Of a DNA stretch of 64,000 nt, positions 1-7,598 are shown piece by piece. Source of the stretch: Orenia metallireducens (GTDB lineage Bacteria > Bacillota > Halanaerobiia > Halobacteroidales > Halobacteroidaceae); NCBI RefSeq assembly GCF_003001995.1, contig NZ_PVNB01000010.1, positions 1 to 64,000 of the forward strand, in the 5' to 3' direction. The notes below the pieces were generated by a model, which was given only the letters and a program-made list of their open reading frames with translations, did no database searches and was not told where the DNA came from. The first letter of the stretch is position 1. Every line of letters starts with the position of its first letter. Both the position numbers and the translations under genes were made by a program.

Positions 1-178
1 AGAGCATAATTAAAATTAATAAGGGCTTATGTTAGATATAGAAAAAATCAGGGATAGGTATATCTATGAGACGTCGTGAAACTCTGATACGTTAAATTAA
101 TAAGGGCTTATGTTAGATATAGAAAAAATCAGGGATAGGTATATCTATGAGACGTCGTGAAACTCTGATACGTTATGC
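1..178 (+). other. attC site, 5' part outside window, 3' half duplicated
   Basis: The R' box GTTATGC lies at 172-178 and the L' arm (GACGTCGTGAAACTCTGATAC) just before it, in the same arrangement as the complete attC sites downstream. The R'' and L'' arms are not inside the window. The 3' half is present twice in tandem, so a second R'-like GTTAAAT occurs at 91-97. It marks the start of the first complete cassette. Confidence 0.75.
13..174 (+). repeat. 81-bp tandem duplication of an attC 3' half
   Basis: Positions 13-93 and 94-174 are identical, an exact 81-bp direct duplication. The unit runs from the central spacer through the L' arm to the start of R'. It is probably a replication or recombination slip inside an attC site and not a functional second site, because only one set of left arms could exist. 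Confidence 0.95.
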
Positions 179-230
179 GAAATGCTAAGATTTTGATATA
201 TTGAGTTAATTAAAGAGGAGGAATATTTTT

Positions 231-1598
231 ATGGATGTAATAAGTGAAATTTATTGTTCTATTAAGGAACTTTTTGGTCCTAAAATTAATGTTGAAATTT
301 TAAAGACAGACCAGAAAGAGTTTAGTCATATTATTGGAAAAGAAATTTATCAAACTGTTAAAAATAGAAAGGAGCTTAATGAGAGAGAATTAGCCAAGAT
401 ACTAGGTGGTGATAATTATAAAGAAGAAGACTTACCTATTAATATAAAAGATATTAAGCCAAATGAAATATTTAAAAATGCTTTAAATTTCAATGATTTT
501 ATTTTAATAAATTTAGAACAATTTCCTTCCTTTTCTAGACTTATTAATTTTACTTATAATTCCAATAGATATCTTATAGTATTATCATCACCATTATTGA
601 ATCATCAGGAGAATATAGAGTTATTAAAAATTTATATTGCGAAGGTTAAAGATAGAATAAAAAATAGAAATAATAATATAATGATAGAATATTTAAAAAC
701 TTTTATTCCATCAAATTTTTGTGATAAATTTGAATTGATATATAATTTATTGATTAAAATGAGTATGCAAAAAATAGAAAATAAAAATGCAGATTTTGGA
801 TTAATATTTGTTAATCGATATTTGGATTTTAAAGAGCAATATAGTGATAGATTATTTTTTGATTTAAATGATGATTATGATATAAGAAACATTGAATTAG
901 TAAAACAGCCTTTTATGGAAGTTGCAGGAGGAGAAAAAAGTTTTTTATTGGTTAATAATGAATTTAAAATCAAGGGAATTTTCTTTCCGAATAAATCTTT
1001 AAAAGGATTAAAGTTTATAGATAGAGATCCTAAAGAATTACAGAATTGCTTAATTGCTAGAATTAAAGGAATAAATTTAATTAGAATGGTTTGTAATAAT
1101 AAAGTTGTTTTTGATATGCAGAATGGTTTGACAAGAACAAGAGATTATAATTCATTTCATAGAGCTATTAAAAAGGTATTAATCTCACTAGGATTTAAAA
1201 ATAATTACAATAATTTCCTTAGCAATCTTATTGAAATTTCAAATTTAAAAAAGGGAACTATATTAGTCATTGGTAAACAAGTAGAAGACAATAAATATTC
1301 AAAGTGTATTTCTGGCAATATAAGCTTGGTTAATAATGATGTTTATCGTAAATCTGTGCTTACTCAACTTTCTTTAACTGACGGTGCTGTATTAATAGAT
1401 AATAGTTTTAATATATACGGTTTTGGAGCTATATTAAATATTTATGAAAAAAATGATGATATTAATAATTCCGGAGGATCAAGAAGTTATATTGCTAGAC
1501 AATTTGCAAAAGAGAATCAAGAATTAGCAGTTATAAAAATATCAGAAGATGGACCTATATCTGTCTATTATAAAGGAGAATGTAAAATAGAAATTTAG
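231..1598 (+). CDS. DisA_N/diadenylate cyclase-like domain protein (integron cassette)
   Basis: This is a 455-residue protein with a good ribosome binding site (GAGGAGGAA) before the ATG. Its last ~120 residues resemble the diadenylate cyclase (DisA_N) fold: a GTILVIGKQ strand, the family signature LTDGAVLID with the DGA motif at about residues 382-390, and an ending SEDGPISVYYKGE like the SEETG.IS segment of the family. The second catalytic signature, normally GTRHRAA, is replaced by GGSRSYIARQF, so cyclase activity is uncertain. It may instead sense nucleotides, or make a different product. The first ~330 residues are not recognised and have no obvious membrane segment. It is the only gene of its cassette, and the stop lies 22 nt before the attC R'' box. 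Family membership is inferred by eye. Confidence 0.6.
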   Translation: MDVISEIYCSIKELFGPKINVEILKTDQKEFSHIIGKEIYQTVKNRKELNERELAKILGGDNYKEEDLPINIKDIKPNEIFKNALNFNDFILINLEQFPSFSRLINFTYNSNRYLIVLSSPLLNHQENIELLKIYIAKVKDRIKNRNNNIMIEYLKTFIPSNFCDKFELIYNLLIKMSMQKIENKNADFGLIFVNRYLDFKEQYSDRLFFDLNDDYDIRNIELVKQPFMEVAGGEKSFLLVNNEFKIKGIFFPNKSLKGLKFIDRDPKELQNCLIARIKGINLIRMVCNNKVVFDMQNGLTRTRDYNSFHRAIKKVLISLGFKNNYNNFLSNLIEISNLKKGTILVIGKQVEDNKYSKCISGNISLVNNDVYRKSVLTQLSLTDGAVLIDNSFNIYGFGAILNIYEKNDDINNSGGSRSYIARQFAKENQELAVIKISEDGPISVYYKGECKIEI

Positions 1599-1620
1599 TT
1601 TTATTGTAATTGTGCACTTC

Positions 1621-1751
1621 GCATAACATGAGATTAGCAACATCCCAATTGAGGTGTATAAATGAAGGTTTGGCTGACTTATGTGAGACTTAGAGTTTAT
1701 ATAAGAATATGAGCATTGGCGGGGACGTCGCGAATCTCAGGGACGTTATGC
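1621..1751 (+). other. attC recombination site 1
   Basis: R'' GCATAAC (1621-1627) is the exact complement of R' GTTATGC (1745-1751). The L arms GAGATTAGC and GCGAATCTC pair, followed inward by ACATCCC against GGGACGT. The length is 131 bp. The orientation is that of a cassette whose gene is on the + strand. Confidence 0.9.
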
Positions 1752-1780
1752 AAAATTAAGGCACTAGGGAGAGTGGTAAA

Positions 1781-2893
1781 ATGAAAGGATTAGAATTAGC
1801 TGAGAAATTTTTTAATCAAGTAGTATCAAAATTAATTGAAGATAATTTTCCTTTTTTAAAAAATAATTATGCAGGAGGATTATTAGGGTATGGTTCAGAT
1901 ATATTAGGGCATGATGATGAGTTATCAAAGGATCATGAATGGGGACCAAGATGTAATATATGGCTTAGCAATGATGATTATAATAAGTATGCGGAAGATA
2001 TAAGCAAGATGTTAGATGAAAAATTGCCAAAAAAGTTTTTAGGGTATTCTACAAGATATGTGCTTGATAAGGAATTGGGAGCGTTTGTTTCAACTGATGA
2101 TTTAGAAGATTCAATTCATCATGTTGGTATTAGTACTGTTTCTAGATATTTAAAGATTCAGCATGAAATAGAAAAAGACTTTAGTTTATATCAATGGTTA
2201 TGTATTCCTGAACAAAAACTATTGGAGTTAACTCGAGGTAAAATATTTTATGACCCAGTCGGTGATATAACAAGAGTTAGAAAAGAATTTGAATATTTAC
2301 CTGATGAAATTTGGAAATTTAAAATGTTGTATGCATGGAGTAGTTTAAATGATCTTGATATAGTTTGGGTTTGCTCAGTAAGAGATGAGATGCTTTCATC
2401 AAGGTTAGTAGTGAGTAAAATTATAGAAAGAATTGTAAGATTGACATTTCTACTTAATCGTAAGTATTATCCTGGAACTATGAAATGGTTTTCTAGAGAA
2501 TTTTATAACCTACCAAAATTAGCAGAAGAAATAGGACCTCAATTAGAAAAGTGTTTAGTTATGTCAAATATGAATAAGGTTATAGAGATACTTGAGAATG
2601 TATTTAAAATATTATTAGACGCACATAATGATCTTGAGATAACAGATACTATTAAATTGACAGAAAAAATGTTATCTAGAGGATTTAGAACTTTATCCTT
2701 TGATAATATTTTAGAAGCTTTATCTGATAGCCTCCCTACAAAGTTGAAAGAGATGGAGATATGGGGAGGATGTGACCAGTGGATAACAAATAGTGATATT
2801 TTAGTATGGTCAGAACAATATATAAAATTTGAAGAAATTTATAAAGCGAAAAGTAATAAAAAAAGAGATGGAGAAGGTGACCGCATTATATAA
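1781..2893 (+). CDS. DUF4037-type nucleotidyltransferase-like protein (integron cassette)
   Basis: This is a 370-residue soluble protein. Near residues 31-60 it carries a nucleotidyltransferase-like GYGSDILGHDDELSKD segment followed by EWGPRC, the pattern I associate with DUF4037 proteins: a G-S motif followed by acidic residues that could bind metal. The rest is helical, ending in a charged tail. Its substrate is unknown. Nucleotidyltransferases in mobile DNA may be antibiotic-modifying enzymes or toxin-antitoxin partners, but nothing here decides this. It is a single gene in its cassette, with the stop 18 nt before the attC. The family call rests on motif memory. Confidence 0.65.
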   Translation: MKGLELAEKFFNQVVSKLIEDNFPFLKNNYAGGLLGYGSDILGHDDELSKDHEWGPRCNIWLSNDDYNKYAEDISKMLDEKLPKKFLGYSTRYVLDKELGAFVSTDDLEDSIHHVGISTVSRYLKIQHEIEKDFSLYQWLCIPEQKLLELTRGKIFYDPVGDITRVRKEFEYLPDEIWKFKMLYAWSSLNDLDIVWVCSVRDEMLSSRLVVSKIIERIVRLTFLLNRKYYPGTMKWFSREFYNLPKLAEEIGPQLEKCLVMSNMNKVIEILENVFKILLDAHNDLEITDTIKLTEKMLSRGFRTLSFDNILEALSDSLPTKLKEMEIWGGCDQWITNSDILVWSEQYIKFEEIYKAKSNKKRDGEGDRII

Positions 2894-2911
2894 AGTACGT
2901 GCCTTAACTTC

Positions 2912-3042
2912 GCATAACAGCAGATTAGCTACATCCCAATTGAGAGGATAAATGAAGGTTGGGACTAACTTATGCAAGTCTTAGATTTTATATGAGATTA
3001 GGAGTATTAAAGGGGACGTCGCGAATCTGCGGGACGTTATAC
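2912..3042 (+). other. attC recombination site 2
   Basis: R'' GCATAAC (2912-2918), R' GTTATAC (3036-3042), L arms CAGATTAGC and GCGAATCTG. The length is 131 bp. The stretch around R'' (CGCATAACAGCAGAT) is the best match in the window to the target guides of the IS110 bridge RNA at 18.6-18.7 kb. Confidence 0.9.
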
Positions 3043-3116
3043 GAAATCATCAGTCAGATTATATTATTTTTTATGAGAATAATTAAAATTAATGATTTTA
3101 AGAGGGGGAGTAGTTT

Positions 3117-3740
3117 GTGGGTTATTTTAATAAAATAGGTTACTTGTATGTTGATTTACATCTGATGAAAGAATATGTGCAAATGTTTGAAGAAATGTTA
3201 GATGAAAAGTTAGAAGAGCTTAATTTGTGGACTGAGAAAGAATTAGCAAAATTAAATAATGATATGGATAGAGAAATTTTTATAGAAAATCATGTGATTG
3301 ATGAAAAATGGAAGCTAAATAGCGAGTTTCCTAATATGTTTAGAAAATCTTTGTTTGTATCTATATATTCGAGAATAGAGCATGAATTAAATAGAATATG
3401 TAGAAAATATGAAGGTGAATATGAAATAGATTTAAAAGATTTTAGAAAAGATAAAGGAATTAAAAGAGCACAAAAATATTTAAAAGAAGTTGTGAATGTA
3501 GACTTCCCTGATGAAACTAAAGAATGGAATAAAATAAATCACTATAATTTTATTAGAAATAACATAGTACATAATAAAAGTAAAATAACTAAAATTAAAA
3601 AAATACAATCATTTATTAATAGTGAAGCCACTATAGGACTTGATAATTTGAATTATATAAATATAAGAAAAGGATTTTGTTTAAAAGTAATTGAAACAAT
3701 GAGTAATTTTTTTGAACAGCTAAATAAAAAATTACCCTAA
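3117..3740 (+). CDS. HEPN-domain protein, putative ribonuclease (integron cassette)
   Basis: This 207-residue helical protein has a GTG start preceded by AGAGGGGGAG. Near residues 147-153 it has RNNIVHN, which fits the Rx4-6H motif of HEPN domains, whose members are often metal-independent RNases in toxin-antitoxin or abortive-infection systems. An earlier helix (residues ~78-95, FVSIYSRIEHELNRICRKY) fits the usual first HEPN helix with its conserved acidic and aromatic positions. No antitoxin-like gene is adjacent within the cassette. The ~450-bp tail instead contains a structured element (3784-3925). Function as an RNase is inferred from the motif only. Confidence 0.6.
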   Translation: MGYFNKIGYLYVDLHLMKEYVQMFEEMLDEKLEELNLWTEKELAKLNNDMDREIFIENHVIDEKWKLNSEFPNMFRKSLFVSIYSRIEHELNRICRKYEGEYEIDLKDFRKDKGIKRAQKYLKEVVNVDFPDETKEWNKINHYNFIRNNIVHNKSKITKIKKIQSFINSEATIGLDNLNYINIRKGFCLKVIETMSNFFEQLNKKLP

Positions 3741-3783
3741 CTTATCGGTTTATAAAATTTTATATAATTGTAAAAGAGAAATT

Positions 3784-3925
3784 AAAGAAGGGGTGCTGAG
3801 TGGCTACAATATTATTGTAGGTTCTAGTATTGAATAGTTCTAATTTTTATATGCCTCCTAGAACTCTTTAACAAGACGACAGGCTGAGTCAAAAATGTTT
3901 GCATTAGAACCACTCCCCTCTTTGC
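3784..3925 (+). ncRNA. putative structured RNA or small palindromic element
   Basis: The ends pair: AAAGAAGGGG (3784-3793) and GAGTGG (3798-3803) are complementary to CCACTCCCCTCTTT (3910-3923). Inside there are nested arms: GGTTCTA (3820-3826) with TAGAACC (3905-3911), AGTTCTA with TAGAACT, and a small ACAAT/ATTGT hairpin. There is no ORF. It could be a non-coding RNA linked to the HEPN gene or a MITE-like insertion. Strand is assumed from the gene. Confidence 0.35.
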
Positions 3926-4117
3926 ATTATTATAACATATTAGTAGAAGAAATAAAATTATTTTTATTTAAGATAAGTTAGTTTTTTAATGAGTGGACTA
4001 ATTTAATGAATATGAAATTGAAAAATATTCTATTATAAAAGATTTATGAAAATCATTTTATTGATATAGAACTTTATAATTGTAATATTAAAAAAATTCA
4101 AAGGTAGACTGTTGACT

Positions 4118-4134
4118 TCGTATAAAAGTTATAT
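4118..4134 (+). other. collapsed attC (R'' joined to R')
   Basis: TTCGTATAA, the outer R'' arm as in attC at 6264, is followed after two bases by GTTATAT, an R' box. The ~110-bp middle of the site is missing. It lies exactly where a cassette boundary is expected. Confidence 0.55.
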
Positions 4135-4372
4135 TAGAAAATTCAAAGAAAAAATTTATTAACAAAAATTTAATAAGGAGTGATAATTGTGAAGTATATA
4201 ATTGATGAAGTAGAAGTAGAAGGAATTAAATATAAAAATTATCAAAGAAATAAAAATAGTTTTTATAGCACAATATTTATACAAGTCGATGCAATGGCTG
4301 ATGAACAACAACGAAAAATATTAAAACAAAATGGACCTATGTCAATATCTTGGACACAAAAATTTGAACAAA

Positions 4373-5251
4373 TTAACTAGCTAACTTTAATTGTTTTTCA
4401 TACTCATTGGGAGTCATATAATCAATGCTCCCATGAATTCTAGATCTGTTATACCATGCTTCAATGAATTCAAATATAGCTAAATTTGCTTCTTTAAAAG
4501 ATTTATATAACTTATGATTAACTTCTTCCTTTTTTAAAATGGAATGAAATGATTCTATACATGCATTATCATAAGGGTTTCCTTTACCACTAAATGATTG
4601 TACTAAATCTAATTCTTTTACTTTATTTCTGTAAGTATTACTAGTATACTGAGTTCCTCTATCAGAATGAAGAATAACTACTTTGTCGGGTTTGCTATTT
4701 GAATAAGCCTTTTCTAGAGCTTTTATAGTTAAATCAGTAGTCATAGATTTATCAAAGGCATAACCAATAATTTTTCGCGTATGAAGATCCATAATTGATG
4801 CTAAATAGCACCAACTATCTTTAACAGTATAGATATAGGTAATATCAGATACCCATTTTTGATTGATAGAAGTCGTGGAGAAATCTCTTTTTAAAAGGTT
4901 TTCACCACATATGTCTTCAGATTTAGAAGAATAATGTTTAAATTTCTTATGCACAATTGACCTAATATCTAGTTTTTTCATTAATCTTTGTACTCTTTTA
5001 ATGCTAACATTCCAACCTGTTTTTGAGAGTTTTTTATGAATTTTAATAGCACCATATCGTTTTTTACTATTTAGATATATACCCATAATATCTTTTTCTA
5101 ATCTTTCATTTTCAAGCTCTCTATTGGACTTGGGTCTTGCCTTACGGTCATAATAAGTACTGCGAGCAACCCCCAGGACTGTGCATAATGATTTAACACC
5201 ATAATTATCTTTATTATCATCAATAAAAGTATCTAATTGCTTGTCATCTAT
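4373..5251 (-). CDS. IS3-family transposase OrfB (DDE integrase domain), made by -1 frameshift
   Basis: This is the catalytic half of the transposase. From the - strand, translation shifts from orfA at the run GCGAAAAAATAG (around 5251-5259) into the frame IDDKQLDTFIDDN..., which stays open to the stop at 4373. The DDE residues are visible: D in VSDITYIYT, D in LHSDRGTQYTS, and E in ACIESFHSILKKEE. An HTH_21-like segment precedes the rve core. The frame has ~292 residues, normal for the family. An internal ATG at 5086 would give only the C-terminal 237 residues and is not the true start. Confidence 0.88.
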   Translation of the reverse strand: MDDKQLDTFIDDNKDNYGVKSLCTVLGVARSTYYDRKARPKSNRELENERLEKDIMGIYLNSKKRYGAIKIHKKLSKTGWNVSIKRVQRLMKKLDIRSIVHKKFKHYSSKSEDICGENLLKRDFSTTSINQKWVSDITYIYTVKDSWCYLASIMDLHTRKIIGYAFDKSMTTDLTIKALEKAYSNSKPDKVVILHSDRGTQYTSNTYRNKVKELDLVQSFSGKGNPYDNACIESFHSILKKEEVNHKLYKSFKEANLAIFEFIEAWYNRSRIHGSIDYMTPNEYEKQLKLAS

Positions 5252-5508
5252 TTTTTCGCGAATATGGTTAAAGCCTTTTTTAAAATCTCTGCTTCCTGTT
5301 TAAGTCTTTGGTTCTCTTTCTTTATAGCTAAAAATTCTTTATAAGTAATAGTATTATTTTCATCAACATCTATTTCTGCATAAAGTTCAATCCAGTTATT
5401 TATAGAAGTTCTAGAAACACCATATTCACGAGCAAGCTCTGATTTAGATTTATTATCTGATTGATAAAGTTCTACTATCGTTTGTTTAAAATCTTCTGTA
5501 TAACTCAT
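5248..5508 (-). CDS. IS3-family transposase OrfA (helix-turn-helix subunit)
   Basis: This 86-residue protein begins MSYTEDFKQTIVELYQS, followed by the helix-turn-helix KSELAREYGVSRTSINNW and a leucine-rich coiled coil (residues ~57-82) used for multimerisation. It ends at TAG 5248-5250, immediately after the A6 slippery run that leads into OrfB. The start is the ATG at 5508, read on the - strand close to the IS right end. Confidence 0.9.
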   Translation of the reverse strand: MSYTEDFKQTIVELYQSDNKSKSELAREYGVSRTSINNWIELYAEIDVDENNTITYKEFLAIKKENQRLKQEAEILKKALTIFAKK

Positions 5509-5780
5509 ATAGACACACCCTTTCTTAATTATATTGTAATATGTTCAATAAAGTGTGTCCATGATTTTATACTAGCATCAAAAACAAATTTTAGGCAGGG
5601 AAAAAGGAAGTGAAAAATTTGATTTATTAATTGACATTAAAGTTAACACTTCTGAAAGAGACCTTATTTTTAATCAATCTTCTTATACAAAAAAGAAGGG
5701 GGTTACTATGGATATATTAAATGTCGAAAAAATTGATAAATAATTTTAAATTAAACAATATAATAAGGGGGAAATTAATT

Positions 5781-6203
5781 ATGTATTATGAAAAATTTAT
5801 AGATTTAAAGCCGAAGATTTTTGATGTTGTAAAACTAGCTAAAGAATATATGAGAGATTATGATGCTTTAGAGAAAGAATATGAAAGTAAAAAAGATGTA
5901 GATTTTATGGAAGAATTTGATGCTTTTCATGATATAGAATCTAAACAAAAATTGAGAAATTATCTGAAGAGTTTAACTAATGATGAAATAATGATTTTAC
6001 AGACTGTAATGTATATAGGTAGAGATGAAAGAAGAAAGATTTTAGAATCTAATTTTAATTATATTTTTAAACAAAAATTTGAGGTTTTGGGTTTTGAATT
6101 AGGAAAAGAAATTGATAGGTCAGCAGAAATTAGTATGATGATGTCTAAAAGTCCTTTAGCTAGATATTTAATAGAAGGAATTGGAAAATTGAGTTATGAA
6201 TAA
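5781..6203 (+). CDS. small hypothetical protein (integron cassette)
   Basis: This is a 140-residue soluble, helical protein. The start is the ATG at 5781, preceded by AAGGGGGAAA; an upstream in-frame extension to 5721 lacks a ribosome binding site. Recognisable segments are LTNDEIMILQTVMYIGRDER and a C-terminal KSPLARYLIEGI, which remind me of the DUF3775 family, though I cannot confirm this. It lies 37 nt after the broken cassette gene and 60 nt before the attC, so it was probably the second gene of that cassette. Function is unknown. Confidence 0.6.
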   Translation: MYYEKFIDLKPKIFDVVKLAKEYMRDYDALEKEYESKKDVDFMEEFDAFHDIESKQKLRNYLKSLTNDEIMILQTVMYIGRDERRKILESNFNYIFKQKFEVLGFELGKEIDRSAEISMMMSKSPLARYLIEGIGKLSYE

Positions 6204-6263
6204 TAGCTTCAAAATAGAAAAATTATACAAAATAAGTATTTAATTATGAAATCTGATGACTTC

Positions 6264-6394
6264 GTATAACATCAGCTTAACGACATCCCAGCTATGAGGA
6301 TTAATCAAAGTTGGGGCTGACTTATGTAAGATTGTAGCTTTATTAAAGATTGAGGGTATTAACTGGGACGTCGCGAAGCTGAGGGACGTTAGGT
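6264..6394 (+). other. attC recombination site 4
   Basis: R'' GTATAAC (6264-6270), R' GTTAGGT (6388-6394), L arms CAGCTTAAC and GCGAAGCTG. The length is 131 bp. The R' fits the classical GTTRRRY consensus. Confidence 0.9.
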
Positions 6395-6427
6395 GAAATG
6401 CTACTTTGCTTGAAAGGAGAGATTATT

Positions 6428-7426
6428 ATGAGTTTAAAAAAATTAAAAAAAGGAGATACAATAGCTTTTTATTCTCCTTCTTCTCCAGCAACTTATACTG
6501 CTCCAAAAAGATTTAAAAGAGCTAAGAAATATCTTAAAAATAAAGGGTTTAAGTTATTAGCTGGTAACTTGACTGGGAAAGAAGATTTTTATAGATCGGG
6601 TAATATAGAAGAGCGGGCAGAAGAACTAAATCAATTAATTAAAAATCCAGAAATAAAATGTATTATGTCAGTAATCGGAGGAACGAATTCTAATTCAATA
6701 TTACCTTATATTGATTATCAAGCATTCAAAAAGAATCCTAAGATTATGATAGGTTATTCAGACGTAACTGCTATTTTATTAGCAATATATGCTAAAACAG
6801 GAATAATGACTTTTTATGGACCAGCGTTAGTTCCTTCATTTGGAGAATTTCCACCTTTTGTTCATGATACATATAACTACTTTAGTGATATTTTAATAGA
6901 AGAGCAAAGGTTACCTTATATTTACAATCGGCCAGAATATTGGACAGATGAATATATAAATTGGGAAGAGAAGGAGAGAGAAAAAACTAAAAATAAAAAT
7001 GAGTGGATAACAGTTAATAAAGGTAAAGTAGTTGGAAGAGTAATTGGTGGAAATTTAAATGCTATGACAGGAATTTGGAAAAGTGAATATATGCCTGAAA
7101 TAAAAGAAGGAGATATTTTATTTATAGAAGATACAATGAAAACAGCTGCACATATGGAAAAATTATTTTCATTACTTAAAGTAAGTGGTGTATTTGATAA
7201 AATATCTGGAATTATTTTAGGGAAGCATGAGTTGTTTGATGATCAGGGAACTGATAGAGAGCCTTATGAGATATTAAAAGAAGTTCTAAGGGAAAAAAAC
7301 ATACCATTTCTAGCTAAGTTTGATTGTTGCCATACGCATCCAATGTTCACTTTGCCGATTGGTTCAAGAATTGAATTAGATGCTACTAATAAGAAGGTTA
7401 GCATATTGGATAGTTGGATAAGGTAG
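6428..7426 (+). CDS. S66 family peptidase (LD-carboxypeptidase / MccF-like)
   Basis: This 332-residue serine peptidase starts at the ATG at 6428, preceded by AAAGGAGA, and not at the longer in-frame ATG inside the attC. The nucleophile segment MIGYSDVTAIL (about residue 107), the LFIEDTMKTAAHMEKLF segment carrying the catalytic Glu, and the C-terminal FDCCHTHPMFTLPIGSR with the catalytic His match the S66 Ser-Glu-His triad. Family members either trim murein tetrapeptides (LdcA) or cleave the amide of microcin C-type peptide-nucleotide antibiotics (MccF). The location next to AAC(3) and FosA cassettes favours a self-protection role, but the sequence alone does not choose. Confidence 0.88.
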   Translation: MSLKKLKKGDTIAFYSPSSPATYTAPKRFKRAKKYLKNKGFKLLAGNLTGKEDFYRSGNIEERAEELNQLIKNPEIKCIMSVIGGTNSNSILPYIDYQAFKKNPKIMIGYSDVTAILLAIYAKTGIMTFYGPALVPSFGEFPPFVHDTYNYFSDILIEEQRLPYIYNRPEYWTDEYINWEEKEREKTKNKNEWITVNKGKVVGRVIGGNLNAMTGIWKSEYMPEIKEGDILFIEDTMKTAAHMEKLFSLLKVSGVFDKISGIILGKHELFDDQGTDREPYEILKEVLREKNIPFLAKFDCCHTHPMFTLPIGSRIELDATNKKVSILDSWIR

Positions 7427-7432
7427 CACTTC

Positions 7433-7562
7433 ACCTAACAGTAGCTTAGCGACATCCAGTTGTAGTGCATAAATAGGTGCTGGGAATTACTTATGAAATT
7501 CAGGTTGCATTATTAGGTTACATAGCATTGATGGGACGTCGCGAAGCTGCGGGACGTTAGGC
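7433..7562 (+). other. attC recombination site 5
   Basis: R'' ACCTAAC (7433-7439) and R' GTTAGGC (7556-7562) are perfect matches to the RYYYAAC/GTTRRRY consensus. L arms TAGCTTAGC and GCGAAGCTG. The R'' box begins only 6 nt after the stop codon of the peptidase gene. Confidence 0.92.
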
Positions 7563-7598
7563 GAAAGACCATAAATATAATACAGGAGCGTGAAAGAT

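Larger units (their letters stand above)
3741..4188. other. non-coding cassette tail
   Basis: This 448-bp AT-rich stretch separates the HEPN gene from the next cassette gene. It holds the structured element at 3784-3925 and a collapsed attC at 4118-4134. Nothing else is recognisable. Confidence 0.6.
4351..5561 (-). mobile_element. IS3-family insertion sequence (IS150-like)
   Basis: The 1211-bp element is bounded by inverted ends starting TGGACACA (4351) and ending TGTGTCCA (5561), with further similarity (TTGAACA) inside both ends. It carries orfA and orfB on the - strand joined by a likely -1 frameshift. No direct target repeat is visible in the flanks (ATATCT on the left, TGATTT on the right). 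Confidence 0.9.
4189..5743 (+). pseudogene. cassette gene interrupted by an IS3-family element
   Basis: The 5' part starts at GTG 4189 (or GTG 4180, which is too close to the AAGGAG site) and encodes ~54 residues (MKYIIDEVEVEGIKYKNYQR...) before the IS end at 4351. The 3' part resumes after 5561: the frame ...QILGREKGSEKFDLLIDIKV... runs to TAA 5741-5743, with a TAG at 5573-5575 close to the junction. The IS is not flanked by an obvious target duplication, so some bases may have been lost. The product is not recognised. The downstream gene (5781) follows closely and probably belonged to the same cassette operon. Confidence 0.6.

Noticed and set aside
3784-3925. Structured element as a retron non-coding RNA or 6S RNA
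   Set aside because: There is no adjacent reverse transcriptase, and the length and pairing do not fit 6S RNA. It is kept only as an unnamed structured element.
4180-4380. Complete 66-residue protein
   Set aside because: Its last ~10 codons are IS3 terminal sequence, so it is the front end of a broken gene.
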